The notes beneath the pieces are model-generated. The model ran no database searches. It was not told the origin of the DNA and saw nothing but the letters and a program-made list of their open reading frames with translations. A stretch of 64,000 nt of DNA, taken from NCBI RefSeq assembly GCF_017963645.1, contig NZ_JAGMWN010000008.1:1-64000 (forward strand), read 5' to 3'. Within the stretch, counting starts at the first letter, position 1. Each line of letters begins with the position of its first letter. Source of the DNA: Marivibrio halodurans. Its GTDB lineage: Bacteria; Pseudomonadota; Alphaproteobacteria; UBA8366; Aestuariispiraceae. The position numbers and the translations under genes were made by a program. This document shows positions 9,673 through 18,426 of the stretch, piece after piece.

Positions 9673-9722
9673 TCCCTCCTGGATCGGCCATCCCTCCCGG
9701 GCCGGCCGTCCCTCCCGGAATG
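9669..9722 (+). repeat. Three 18-bp tandem repeats starting at tRNA 3' end
   Basis: Three units of 18 bp, each starting GCC(A/G)TCCCTCC, run head to tail. The first unit begins with the discriminator base and CCA of tRNA-Gln, so the array starts exactly inside the mature tRNA end. Units differ only in their last six bases and at position 4. Confidence 0.7.
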
Positions 9723-10346
9723 GACTGAACCCTCGACCACTCCGTCGGAGGAGTTGTCCCGCCCCGTTTCGTTCGTCCAGCGATAATCGCGGTGGAACGG
9801 AAACGCCCATGGCGCAAACGGGTGTCCGTATCCGCCGGAGGTGGCCGCGGCGATGCTTTCCAGACGGAGATGAACCGGGACGGCTCCATCCGTGCGCGAG
9901 CGACACGACGACAATCCCCTTCTTTATCGCTCCGGCGTCGAGACTTGCCAAAAAAGAGTTCCGCTGGATACTGCTCCGCACTGGGAAGACCTTCGGCGCG
10001 ATCATGGGATGATTTTTGCGCGGCAGGACTCTGCCGTCGGGATTCGAGTACCTTGCCCGAGTATCTTGTAAGAGGGTCGCGAACATGTGTGGGAATCGAT
10101 GGATCGGCCTTTTATGATCACTCAGGAAATCCATCGGCCGAAGTCCAATCAAGACGGTGCCCACTTCGAGAACATCACGGACGAGATCGTAACCGTCGCC
10201 TCCCGGCGGACGGCGATAGCATGCGTGGGCGTCAGCGCGACTTCCTCCATGTCTCGGTTGAGACGGCGGCGCGTCGCGCCCGGCAGCATCTTGTTCAATG
10301 CGGTCACTTCAATGGGGTCAAACGGACCTGAGATCGGAGCGTTGTC
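9723..10346. other. Non-coding stretch between tRNA-Gln and OYE gene
   Basis: No reading frame here has convincing coding character. Minus-strand frames that cross the tRNA yield well-known spurious peptides, and the plus-strand frame at 10087-10377 runs into the next gene out of frame. The base composition is a little less GC-rich than the flanks. The promoter of the OYE gene should lie in the last 150 bp; I could not identify it. Confidence 0.5.
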
Positions 10347-11432
10347 ATGGCAGAATTGTTCGATCCTTTCACGCTGAACGCGATGCATCTGAAGAATCGC
10401 GTCGTCATGGCCCCGATGACCCGCGGCCTGTCGCCTGAATGGTTGCCGACATCCGAAAGCGTCGCCTATTACCGCGCCCGGGCCGAGGGCGGCGCCGGTC
10501 TGATCATATCCGAAGGCGTGGCGCCGGACCTCGGGTCCAGCCATGGTGAACGAGACGTTCCGGTCGTGCTTGGGGAACGCGCCGTGGATGCTTGGCGCGC
10601 CGTGACCGATGCCGTGCATCAGGCTGGCGCCGCGATGGCTTGCCAGCTTTGGCATGTTGGGGCTTTCCGGCGGATCGGGATCGGACCCACCCCGGACGCG
10701 CCGGTGCTTTCCCCTTCCGGTGTTCCGGTATGGCCGGAGGTTACGCCGGACGTGATGAGCGACAATGATATCGCCGATGCGATAGAGGCATTTGCCAAAT
10801 CCTCGCGCGCCGCCGTCTCCGCGGGTTTCGACGCGGTCGAGGTCCATGGCGCGCACGGATATCTGATCGATCAATTTCTTTGGTCGCAAACGAACCGTCG
10901 GTCGGACCGCTATGGCGGTGGCCCGCGTGAGCGTGGCCGGTTCGCGGCCGACGTCGTTCGCGCGGTGCGACGCGAGGTTGGCCCGGATATTCCCATCCTG
11001 TTTCGGTTCTCGCAATGGAAGCGGCATGATTTCGAGGCATGGAATGCGGATTCGCCCGATATGCTGGGGGCGTTGTTGGAGCCGGTCTCCGAGGCTGGGG
11101 TCGATTTGTTCCATGCGAGCACCCGCCGCTATTGGGAACCGGCTTTTCCCGATGCCGGTCCCGAGGGACTCGCGGCCTGGACGCGCCGTTTGACGGGAAA
11201 GCCCACGATCGCGGTGGGCAGCATCGGTCTCGACGACGTTTCACGCCAAAACGCCAATCCCGTCGATTTGAATGATTTACAGGATCGGTTGGCGGCCGGG
11301 GAATTCGATCTCGCCGCGCTCGGACGTCAATTGCTCGCCGATCCGGAATGGCCGAACAAAGTCGCCGCCGGACGCCTGTCCGATGTGAAGCCGTTTAGGC
11401 GCGCTCATATCGATTGGCGCGATTCACCGTAA
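10347..11432 (+). CDS. Old Yellow Enzyme family NADH:flavin oxidoreductase
   Basis: 361-residue FMN-dependent TIM-barrel enzyme that reduces activated alkenes or related electrophiles with NAD(P)H in the cytosol. The family features are present: an FMN-binding N-terminus (KNRVVMAPMTRG), the substrate-site His pair in VEVHGAHGYL, the conserved QTNRRSDRYGG segment, and a C-terminal phosphate site around ALGRQLLADPEW. GGAG lies 8 bases before the ATG. It appears monocistronic. Its codon use is somewhat more T-rich than the neighbours, which hints at separate ancestry. The natural substrate cannot be told. Confidence 0.92.
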   Translation: MAELFDPFTLNAMHLKNRVVMAPMTRGLSPEWLPTSESVAYYRARAEGGAGLIISEGVAPDLGSSHGERDVPVVLGERAVDAWRAVTDAVHQAGAAMACQLWHVGAFRRIGIGPTPDAPVLSPSGVPVWPEVTPDVMSDNDIADAIEAFAKSSRAAVSAGFDAVEVHGAHGYLIDQFLWSQTNRRSDRYGGGPRERGRFAADVVRAVRREVGPDIPILFRFSQWKRHDFEAWNADSPDMLGALLEPVSEAGVDLFHASTRRYWEPAFPDAGPEGLAAWTRRLTGKPTIAVGSIGLDDVSRQNANPVDLNDLQDRLAAGEFDLAALGRQLLADPEWPNKVAAGRLSDVKPFRRAHIDWRDSP

Positions 11433-11771
11433 GCCGGCGCCTCGTTGTTCAGGCCGCTCCGTCTTGACGCGCAAGATGAGGGCGGTCGTCCCGCGGGGGT
11501 CCTCGGGATTTCCCTGGAGAACAAGCGCTGGGTCGATGACGGCGATGACGGGCCGTCGCCGGAACGGCTCGGGGCGGGTGCTGTGAAGACGAAGCTGGGT
11601 CGTGACGCCTTTTGAACTGCGGGGATGGGAAGTCCCCGCGTTTCCCGTGCCCATCGGGGCCATCAGGCCCGTGACATTATCGGATGTGGCCTCGGGGCGC
11701 ATGTCCGCCATGCGGCGGATGCGCGCGGCTGTCGATTTCCGGTGCGGCGCGTTTCCGCCCGTGGCAATAGC
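11433..11771. other. 339-bp intergenic region with a hairpin
   Basis: No supported gene. A perfect 7-bp inverted repeat (GCGGGGA, 7-nt loop, TCCCCGC at 11619-11639) followed by GTTT could end the OYE transcript or sit in the leader of the next gene. A minus-strand frame crosses the region but is mainly the shadow of the downstream plus-strand gene. The promoter of the iron island presumably lies here. Confidence 0.45.
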
Positions 11772-12224
11772 ATGTCCATGATCGGCGCGCGCGCATATCG
11801 GACCAGCCGGCGGCGGCGTGGCGGCAGGGGGCTTTCCCTGCTGCTTGCGCTGTCGCTGGTGCTGGGGCTGCTCGGGCCCGTGTCGGGGACGCTGCCCTTG
11901 CCGTCGCGGGATGGCTTCATCCCGATCTGCACGGGCAGCGAGATCGTCTATATCCCGATCGCGGAGGCAGGCCTCGTCCGCTCGGCGGAACAGGGGCAAT
12001 CCGCGCCCGCCACCGATCCGACTACCGATCCGACTACCGATCCGACCACCGTGCCGTGCCCCTGGTTCGTGCCGTTCCATGCCGTGGCGATGCCATCGGT
12101 CGCGAGCGTGCATGTCCCCGTGGCCTATGCGGTCCCCCATTTCCGGTTGGCGGACAGCGCGCCCGCGGGCCGGTTTCTTTCCAGATCATTCCGGGCGAGA
12201 GCGCCACCGCCTGCCGGCGTGTGA
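11772..12224 (+). CDS. DUF2946-like small secreted/membrane protein
   Basis: About 150 residues. A positively charged N-terminus is followed by a hydrophobic segment (about residues 20-40) that should act as signal or anchor. The mature part shows the loosely conserved layout of DUF2946 proteins: FIPICTGSEIVYIP, a later PCPWF, and a C-terminal RAPPPA. DUF2946 genes are often found next to TonB receptors for metals, and this one opens the iron-uptake island; function is unknown. A TDPT unit is repeated three times in the middle. The start is uncertain: the ATG at 11772 lacks a clear ribosome binding site. Confidence 0.6.
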   Translation: MSMIGARAYRTSRRRRGGRGLSLLLALSLVLGLLGPVSGTLPLPSRDGFIPICTGSEIVYIPIAEAGLVRSAEQGQSAPATDPTTDPTTDPTTVPCPWFVPFHAVAMPSVASVHVPVAYAVPHFRLADSAPAGRFLSRSFRARAPPPAGV

Positions 12225-12284
12225 GCGACCCGAACCCCATCAATGCCGCGCCCGACCACGGGCGGCGGCACCTCTTGCCATGGA

Positions 12285-13697
12285 ATGACGATGATGAGCA
12301 CCACAACCACCGCGCCGGGGGCATCCGTCTCCGCGCTCTATCGCGCCGTATGGCGCTGGCATTTCTATGCGGGACTGATCGTCCTGCCCTTCATGATCCT
12401 GCTCGCCGTGACCGGCGCGCTCTATCTCTTCAAGGACGAGATCAACGATCGTCTTTACGGCGGTCTCCGGCAGGTCGAACCGGCGGCGACGGTGCCGCTC
12501 GCGCCCTCGGACATCGCCATGCGGGCGCTCGCCGCGCATCCCGGCACGCTGAAGGCCTACCACCCGCCGGCCGCGTCCGACCGGTCGGCCGAGGTGAAGA
12601 TCGTGGGCGCGGACGGCGTGCGGAACGTCGTCTATGTCGATCCCTATAGCGGCGCGGTCCTGGGAAGCACATGGGACGGCGGTTTCACGGGATCGCCCCT
12701 GATGTGGACGATCCGGAAGCTGCACAGCCTCGACTATGTCGGTTGGTGGGGTAACCGGATCATCGAATGTGTCGCCGGCTGGGCCGTGCTTCTGACGGTG
12801 ACCGGGATCTATCTCTGGTGGCCGCGCGGCCGGAAGGTCGGCGTACTGCGTCCCCGGCGGACGCGGGGGCGCCCGTTGTGGCGCGACCTGCACGCGGTGA
12901 CGGGCGTCTATACGGCGGGCTTCATCCTGTTCCTGGCGATGACGGGCCTGCCCTGGTCCGGGGTCTGGGGTAAGCGATTCTACGACCTGTCCTATGCCGT
13001 GGGGCTCGGCATGCCCGATGGCTATTGGGGCGACTATCCGACCAGCACGGTCCCGACCGGAGAGGCCTTGGACCGCGCGCCCTGGATATTGGAACATCAG
13101 CCCATGCCGGTGTCCGTCTTGTCGGCGGATGGGGCGCATGGGGCGCACGGCGAGGCGGCGGCGGACGTGGCGAACGGGGTGCCGGCCGGCCTGGATGCCG
13201 CCGTCGGCACGGTCGAGGCGATGGGCATCCATCCCGGATATGCCCTCGCCATGCCCGGCGGAGCGGAGGGGGTATTCACCGCCTCCGTCTATCCGGACGA
13301 CATTTCGCAGGAGCGGGTGATCCATCTCGACCGATATACGGGCGACGTTCTGTTCGATATGGGGTTCGCGGATCTAGGCGCTCTTGGCCGCGCGGCGGAA
13401 TGGGGCGTCAGCGTCCATATGGGGCAGGAATTCGGTTTGGTGAATCAAATCCTGCTGCTGCTTGCCTGCGTGGCGATCATGCTGATGGCGGTTTCCGCCG
13501 TCGTCATGTGGTGGAAGCGCCGGCCGGCCGGGTCGCTCGGCGCGCCGGTCCCGCCGATGGATTGGCGCGTTCCGAGAGCCGTTCTCGCGATCGCCATAGC
13601 CGCCGGGCTCTTCTTCCCCTTGGTGGGGCTCAGCCTGCTCGTCGCGCTCGCGATCGAGCTTACCCTCTCCCTGGTGGCGCGCCGCGCGCCGGGGTAA
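12285..13697 (+). CDS. PepSY-associated TM protein, candidate siderophore reductase
   Basis: About 470 residues with an N-terminal membrane helix (YAGLIVLPFMILLAVTGALY), a periplasmic PepSY-type region, further helices near residues 165-185 and 210-235, and C-terminal helices. This is the PepSY_TM family, members of which are linked to ferric-siderophore reduction at the inner membrane. Its position between DUF2946 and the FecI/FecR/TonB genes fits that role. Start is uncertain: ATG at 12285 is preferred for the shorter N-terminal tail, but ATG codons at 12243, 12291 and 12294 are also in frame. The enzyme activity is inference from family and neighbours. Confidence 0.82.
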   Translation: MTMMSTTTTAPGASVSALYRAVWRWHFYAGLIVLPFMILLAVTGALYLFKDEINDRLYGGLRQVEPAATVPLAPSDIAMRALAAHPGTLKAYHPPAASDRSAEVKIVGADGVRNVVYVDPYSGAVLGSTWDGGFTGSPLMWTIRKLHSLDYVGWWGNRIIECVAGWAVLLTVTGIYLWWPRGRKVGVLRPRRTRGRPLWRDLHAVTGVYTAGFILFLAMTGLPWSGVWGKRFYDLSYAVGLGMPDGYWGDYPTSTVPTGEALDRAPWILEHQPMPVSVLSADGAHGAHGEAAADVANGVPAGLDAAVGTVEAMGIHPGYALAMPGGAEGVFTASVYPDDISQERVIHLDRYTGDVLFDMGFADLGALGRAAEWGVSVHMGQEFGLVNQILLLLACVAIMLMAVSAVVMWWKRRPAGSLGAPVPPMDWRVPRAVLAIAIAAGLFFPLVGLSLLVALAIELTLSLVARRAPG

Positions 13698-13702
13698 GGG
13701 CC

Positions 13703-13740
13703 GGGCCGCGTCCGGTCATCCGGCATTGCCCGGACGCGGC
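13703..13740 (+). terminator. 12-bp hairpin after PepSY gene
   Basis: GGCCGCGTCCGG and CCGGACGCGGCC form a perfect 12-bp stem with a 14-nt loop, a few bases after the PepSY stop codon. No T-run follows, so it may slow rather than end transcription. Confidence 0.45.
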
Positions 13741-13791
13741 CTGTCCTTCCGTGCGGCAATTCGGCCATGGGGGCTTCCCAAGAGGGGCCGC

Positions 13792-14175
13792 ATGATGTCT
13801 ATGCCGGGGCAGGGAATGACGACGAAAAGGGAGATGGAATCCATGTATTACGGCACCGGAAGCGTGGAGACGGAGAAGGCGAGCCGCTATCTCCAGCAGC
13901 TCTGTAAGCATTTCGGGCATAAGATCCCGGCCGAATTCGATGAATGGTCGGGCCGGCTGACGTTCGAGCCGGGCCTGTGTCTGTTGCGCGCGACGGAAGG
14001 GCGCCTCGACGTCTATTGCGTGGCCCGGGAGGATGAGAAGCTGGAGATTTTGCGCAAGGTGATGGGTGATCATTTCGAACGCTTCGCCTGGAAGGACTCG
14101 CTGACATTCACCTGGACGGAAGGCCTTGCGGGTGATGCGCCGGAATCGGTAAGGGCGGCGGTGGTGGAGGAATAG
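13792..14175 (+). CDS. DUF2218 domain protein
   Basis: 127 residues. The core (SRYLQQLCKHFGHKIPAEF through FERFAWKDSLTFTW) matches the DUF2218 family, small soluble proteins found mainly next to siderophore and iron uptake genes. No catalytic residues are established. The ATG at 13792 follows AGAGGGG by a good distance; the longer open frame upstream lacks a start signal. Its place between the PepSY protein and the FecI sigma factor supports an iron role, which is inference. Confidence 0.8.
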   Translation: MMSMPGQGMTTKREMESMYYGTGSVETEKASRYLQQLCKHFGHKIPAEFDEWSGRLTFEPGLCLLRATEGRLDVYCVAREDEKLEILRKVMGDHFERFAWKDSLTFTWTEGLAGDAPESVRAAVVEE

Positions 14176-14230
14176 CCCTGTCCTTGGGGGCGGCGATCTT
14201 GCATCACGGGCGGTTCGGAGGTAGACAGCA

Positions 14231-14250
14231 ACTGCGAATTAGTCGCAATA
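14231..14250 (+). promoter_or_regulatory. Fur-box-like palindrome upstream of fecI
   Basis: TGCGA, five bases, TCGCA: a perfect inverted repeat in an AT-rich context (TGCGAATTAGTCGCAATAA), 50 bp before the sigma factor start. It resembles the TGCGAAT-type iron-regulated operators of proteobacterial Fur. Not proven; an Irr or RirA site is the alternative. Confidence 0.5.
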
Positions 14251-14297
14251 AAGGGCGTTGAGGCCCATACGCGTCCCCTATCGAGGATTTCCCAGGC

Positions 14298-14825
14298 GTG
14301 TCGCGCGACCCGACGATACTGGCTCTGTACAGCGCGCATCGGGCCGATCTGGTCAACTACGCCAGCGCGATCCTGGGCGACCGCGCCCATGCGGAGGATG
14401 TCGTTCAGGAAGCCTATCTGCGTTTCAGCGACGCCGCGCGGGAAAGGCCGCTGGACGAGCCGCTCAATTATCTCTATCGCATCGTGCGCAACCTGTCGCT
14501 CGACGTTCACCGGCGGCTCGGCCGGGAACGGTCGATGCAGGTGCAGGGCGAGGAAGGCGAGCGCGCGGCGGTCGCCGACCCCGTCGCCTCGCCCGAGGCG
14601 GTAGCCGTCGGGCGGGAGGAGATCCGTCTGATGAACCGGGCACTGGCCGAACTGCCGGAGCGCACGCGCCTCGCGCTTGAAATGCACCGGTTCGGTGGTC
14701 TTCCCTTCAAGGCGATCGCGGCGGAGTTGGGCATCTCGGTCGGGTTGGCGCATCTATTGGTGGTGCAGGCGCTGGATCATTGCCGGCAAAGGCTGGCGCG
14801 CGCGCGGCCGGGGGACAAGGATTGA
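14298..14825 (+). CDS. FecI-type ECF RNA polymerase sigma factor
   Basis: 175 residues with region 2 (DRAHAEDVVQEAYLRF, about residues 27-42) and region 4 (LPERTRLALEMHRFGGLPFKAIA) of extracytoplasmic-function sigma factors of the iron group. It should direct RNA polymerase to the promoter of the downstream TonB receptor when released by FecR. A GTG start at 14298 is used; the ribosome binding site is weak. It forms the regulatory pair with the FecR gene 108 bp downstream, and a Fur-box-like palindrome upstream suggests derepression under iron limitation. Confidence 0.92.
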   Translation: MSRDPTILALYSAHRADLVNYASAILGDRAHAEDVVQEAYLRFSDAARERPLDEPLNYLYRIVRNLSLDVHRRLGRERSMQVQGEEGERAAVADPVASPEAVAVGREEIRLMNRALAELPERTRLALEMHRFGGLPFKAIAAELGISVGLAHLLVVQALDHCRQRLARARPGDKD

Positions 14826-14933
14826 ACGCCGCCGCCGCTCCATCGTCTATTCATCGGGTAGGGATGCATGCCCGGGTCCCGATGCGCGTCGGCGCATGGG
14901 GCCGTTCGGATTTTTCGTAAGGAGACCGCCGCG

Positions 14934-15962
14934 GTGACGGGTGATCCGAGAGAGCCGGGAAGCGCCGCCGAATGGATGGCGGCTCTGATCGAGACGCCGG
15001 AGGACCCTGAGCAACTGGCCCGATTCGAGGCATGGCGCGATCGCGCGCCGGAGAATGCCCGCGCTTGGCGGGAGATGACGCGCGCCTATGTGGTGCTGGG
15101 TCATGTCGAGCCGCGATATGCCGACAGATGGGGCGACCGGGGGACCGATGGGGAACGGGAGCCGGTGCCTCTTCCCACGGAAGCCGCGTCGCGTCCGCGT
15201 CGCGTCCGGGCCGGCACGTCCCATGCCCGATCCGGACGCGGTCGGCGGCATGGGCGGATTGCCGCAGCCGTGGCGGCCTGCGCCTGCCTGCTTCTGGCGG
15301 CCGTTCTGGTCGCGCCGGGGGGGACCTCCTTTCCGGATGCGGACCACGCGACGGCGCGGGCGGAGATCGGGCGTATCGTTCTTCCCGACGGCAGCCTCCT
15401 GCATCTTGCCCCGGAGAGCGCCGTCGATATCGCCTACGAGGATGCGCGGCGAACCGTGCGGTTGATCGAGGGGCGGGCCTTCCTGGAAGTGGAAGCCGAT
15501 CCCGCGCGCCCCTTCCTGGTGGAGGCGGAGGGCCTCTCGACACGGGTTCTGGGCACGGCCTTCGAGGTGCACCACCATGGATCGCGCGCTTCCGTCGCGG
15601 TGCGCGAGGGGACGGTGGCGGTGCGCGCCGGTCAGGGCGAATGGTCGCTCTCCGCCGGTGAATGGGCGCGCCGCCTGGCCGATGGGTCGGTGACGCGCGG
15701 GCGCATGGCGGCCGATCAGGTGGCCGCATGGGTGGATGGCCGATTGGTCGCGAAGGACCTGTCGGTCGAGGAATTGGTCGAGGAGGTCGCGCATTATTAC
15801 CGGGGCACGATCCTGGTGCGCGGCGAGACCTTGTCGGAACAGCCGGTTACGGGCGTTTTCGATCTGACCGACCCGGCGGGCGCGGTTTCCGCGATCGCCG
15901 CGGGCCAGGATGCGTTCGTTCTCGATCTCTCGCCGATCGCGCTGGTCGTCCTGGGTGAGTGA
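14934..15962 (+). CDS. FecR-type sigma regulator (membrane anti-sigma)
   Basis: 342 residues. An N-terminal cytoplasmic DUF4880-like part (AEWMAALIETPED) that would hold the sigma factor is followed by a transmembrane helix near residues 107-127 (RIAAAVAACACLLLAAVLVA) and a periplasmic FecR domain (LPDGSLLHLAPESAV, EGRAFLEVE, VLGTAFEV) with the C-terminal part that contacts the receptor STN domain. The GTG at 14934 is preceded by AAGGAG at 9 bases; an upstream in-frame ATG at 14868 has no such site. It is in the standard order sigma-FecR-receptor. Confidence 0.92.
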   Translation: MTGDPREPGSAAEWMAALIETPEDPEQLARFEAWRDRAPENARAWREMTRAYVVLGHVEPRYADRWGDRGTDGEREPVPLPTEAASRPRRVRAGTSHARSGRGRRHGRIAAAVAACACLLLAAVLVAPGGTSFPDADHATARAEIGRIVLPDGSLLHLAPESAVDIAYEDARRTVRLIEGRAFLEVEADPARPFLVEAEGLSTRVLGTAFEVHHHGSRASVAVREGTVAVRAGQGEWSLSAGEWARRLADGSVTRGRMAADQVAAWVDGRLVAKDLSVEELVEEVAHYYRGTILVRGETLSEQPVTGVFDLTDPAGAVSAIAAGQDAFVLDLSPIALVVLGE

Positions 15963-15977
15963 TCGGACGGCCCCGCG

Positions 15978-16024
15978 AAAATTTCCAAATTTTTTTGAAT
16001 GTCCCCCGATCGGCGGACGTCATT
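15978..16024 (+). promoter_or_regulatory. Candidate ECF promoter of the TonB receptor
   Basis: An AAATTTTTTTGAATG block and, about 16 bases on, GACGTCATTC lie in the FecR-receptor gap. This resembles ECF sigma promoters with an A/T-tract -35 and a CGTC -10. It fits a receptor transcribed by the FecI factor just upstream; the assignment is by eye only. Confidence 0.4.
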
Positions 16025-16092
16025 CCTGCGAGGTCTGAGATTGAGACGCATTAGCGCGCGGGCCGAGGCTTGGTGTTTTGGAGGGGATTTTC

Positions 16093-18408
16093 ATGCCCAT
16101 GACTTATCGACGGACGACGCGGGCGCGCGGCATGGCGCGGGCGCTTGCCATCACGACGACCCTGACCGGGGCGGCCTTGACCGGGGCGGCACTGACCTGG
16201 GCGGGGGCGTCCGCCGCTGCCGCGGATCAGGTCGTGCGCACGGATGGCGGCGCGATCAGGGGCGTCCAACTCGCCCAATCGGGCCAGCAGATCGATTTCG
16301 ACATCGCCGCGCAGCCGCTTGCCGACGCACTGCCGGCCTTCGGACAGCAGGCGGGCGTCCAGGTCTCGGCTCATGGCGATCTCGTCCGCGATGTCATGAC
16401 GCCGGGCGTTCAAGGCACGATGAGCGTCGAAGCCGCCTTGATGCGTCTCCTGGCCGGCACCAGCCTCGATTTCCGGCGCGAGGATAACGGCGCGATCGTG
16501 CTGACCCGCCGGGAGGCGAGCGAGGATGGCGTGCGGAGCCTCGGGCCGATCATGGTCGAGGGGGCGGCGGTTTCCGACCCCCTGGCCGGGGCGGCCGACC
16601 GGGCCGGGTCAATCACCGTCGGGCGGGAGGCGCTGGAGCGGCGCAACCCCGCCAACATGAAGGATGTCTTCGCGGGCGAGACCGGTGTCTCCGTCGGCGG
16701 CGGCATCCCGCTCAGCCAGAAGGTCTATGTCAACGGCGTGGAGGAAACGAACCTCTCCGTCAGCATCGACGGCGTGCGTCAGAACAACAAGGTCTTTCAC
16801 CATAACGGAACGACCGTGATCGACCCCGCCCTGCTGAAGCAGGCGCGCGTCGACCCGGGCGTGGCGCCGGCGGATGCGGGGCCCGGCGCGCTCGGCGGGT
16901 CGATCGTCTACGAGACCGTCGATGTGGATGACGTGCTGGCCCCTGGCCGGTCGGTCGGCGGCTTCGCGACGATGAGCTTCGATACCAATGGGGAAACCTT
17001 CACGAACAGCACCTCCGCCTATGGCCGGAGTGGCGGCTTCGAGGTGCTGGGCTTCGTCAAGCGCGCCGATGGCGGCGACTATGAGGGCGGGGACGGCACG
17101 ACCATTCATGGTACTAGCGCGAAGATGCTGAGCGGCCTTGCCAAGACCGGCTATGAGAGCGCGAGCGGCCATCGCGTCGAGTTCTCCGCCGAGCAGGTCC
17201 GCGACAACGCCAAGCGCCCCTATCGCGCCAATATGCGCGATCTGACCAACCGCAACGATCCGCTCGTGCGCACCTACGACCTGACCCGGAACAACTATAC
17301 CGCCACCTACGGCACGCCGGACGCGACCGGGCTTTGGGACCCGCGCGCGGTCCTGGGCTACAGCGCGACGGAAGTTCTGGTCCCGACGCCGTTCGACAGT
17401 ATCGGCACGACCTCCAGCCTCTCGGGCAAGCTGGAGAACGCCTTCAACCTCAGCGAGACGGACAGTATCACCGCCGGCGCGGATTTCTATAACGACATGG
17501 CACGCTACGAGGACCCGACGGTGCGCGGTCTGGAGGAGGAGGTCGACAATTACGGCCTCTACGCCCAGGCCCGGTTGGAGCCGCTGGAGGCCTTGCGGCT
17601 TTCCTTCGGCCTGCGCGGCGACTACCAGAATTTCGAGGGAATCGACGGCACGGAAATGAACGACGGCGGCCTCAGCGGCAACGGGTCGCTCGCCTATGAC
17701 GCGACCGATTTCCTGACGCTGCGCGCCGGCTATTCGAATGTTTGGGGCGGGGTCGCGCTGGCGGAGAACTATATCTTCAACCAGAACTGGGCCTATGCGA
17801 CCGACATCAAGGGCGTTCGGGCCGAGAACTATACCGCCGGCTTCGATGTCGATCACGCGGGCTTCACCTTCAGCGCCGGTGTGTTCCGCAGCGAATTCGA
17901 GAATGCCCGCGACGCGACCTTCGGGGGCTCGCCGGCCGATACGGTCGATTTCCAGACGCGTGGCTATGAACTCGGCGCCGGATACGATTGGGGGCCGGGC
18001 TTCGTGAAGGCCAGCTATACCGACAGCAAGATCGAGGTGAACGGCGCGCCGGGCAGCACCTTCAATACACAGTATCGGGGTACCCCGTTGGGCCGGATCA
18101 TCGCGGTCGAGGCCGCGCACCGTTTCGACGAGATCGGTGTGTTGGTCGGCGGTACCATCGACGCGGCCCTCACCAACACCGAGACGGTGGACGCCGGCGG
18201 CGCCAAGCAGGAGATGTACCGGGTCTATAACCTCTATACGGAGTACGAGCCCGAGTTCGCCAGTTTCCTGACGCTGCGCGCGGAGGCCAACAATATCCTC
18301 GACGAGGAATATGCCGATCGCGCGACCTACGGGCAGGACTTCGCGACGGTGGCACCGTTGCTGGAACAGGGCCGGTCCTTCCTGTTCCGGGCCCGCGCCG
18401 AGTTCTAG
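16093..18408 (+). CDS. TonB-dependent siderophore/heme receptor with STN domain
   Basis: About 771 residues. A signal peptide (residues 1-45, ending ASAAAA) is followed by an N-terminal secretin/TonB short domain (DFDIAAQPLADALPAFGQQ through NGAIVLTRRE), which marks a receptor that signals through FecR and FecI. The plug follows (GSITVGREALERR, VYVNGVEETNLSVSIDGVRQ), then a 22-strand barrel ending in aromatic FLFRARAEF. The ATG at 16093 has GGAGGGG seven bases ahead. Ligand is unknown; the downstream binding-protein/FecCD/ATPase set suits a ferric siderophore or heme. No FRAP/NPNL heme-receptor signature was recognised. Confidence 0.92.
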   Translation: MPMTYRRTTRARGMARALAITTTLTGAALTGAALTWAGASAAAADQVVRTDGGAIRGVQLAQSGQQIDFDIAAQPLADALPAFGQQAGVQVSAHGDLVRDVMTPGVQGTMSVEAALMRLLAGTSLDFRREDNGAIVLTRREASEDGVRSLGPIMVEGAAVSDPLAGAADRAGSITVGREALERRNPANMKDVFAGETGVSVGGGIPLSQKVYVNGVEETNLSVSIDGVRQNNKVFHHNGTTVIDPALLKQARVDPGVAPADAGPGALGGSIVYETVDVDDVLAPGRSVGGFATMSFDTNGETFTNSTSAYGRSGGFEVLGFVKRADGGDYEGGDGTTIHGTSAKMLSGLAKTGYESASGHRVEFSAEQVRDNAKRPYRANMRDLTNRNDPLVRTYDLTRNNYTATYGTPDATGLWDPRAVLGYSATEVLVPTPFDSIGTTSSLSGKLENAFNLSETDSITAGADFYNDMARYEDPTVRGLEEEVDNYGLYAQARLEPLEALRLSFGLRGDYQNFEGIDGTEMNDGGLSGNGSLAYDATDFLTLRAGYSNVWGGVALAENYIFNQNWAYATDIKGVRAENYTAGFDVDHAGFTFSAGVFRSEFENARDATFGGSPADTVDFQTRGYELGAGYDWGPGFVKASYTDSKIEVNGAPGSTFNTQYRGTPLGRIIAVEAAHRFDEIGVLVGGTIDAALTNTETVDAGGAKQEMYRVYNLYTEYEPEFASFLTLRAEANNILDEEYADRATYGQDFATVAPLLEQGRSFLFRARAEF

Positions 18409-18426
18409 CCGAAACCGGGGGTATCC

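Noticed and set aside
9461-10164. Minus-strand frames giving peptides with GRQDSNLR and GFEPAHGGTKNR
   Set aside because: These are the well-known false proteins made by reading a tRNA gene backwards; here they cross tRNA-Gln.
10087-10377. 96-residue plus-strand frame before the OYE gene
   Set aside because: Overlaps the OYE start in another frame, has no ribosome binding site and no family resemblance.
10149-11114. 321-residue minus-strand frame
   Set aside because: Antisense shadow of the Old Yellow Enzyme gene, with His/Arg-rich composition and no recognisable domain.
11424-12140. 238-residue minus-strand frame
   Set aside because: Mostly the antisense of the DUF2946-like gene; its C-terminal part (11433-11620) looks slightly protein-like but has no start signal or family.
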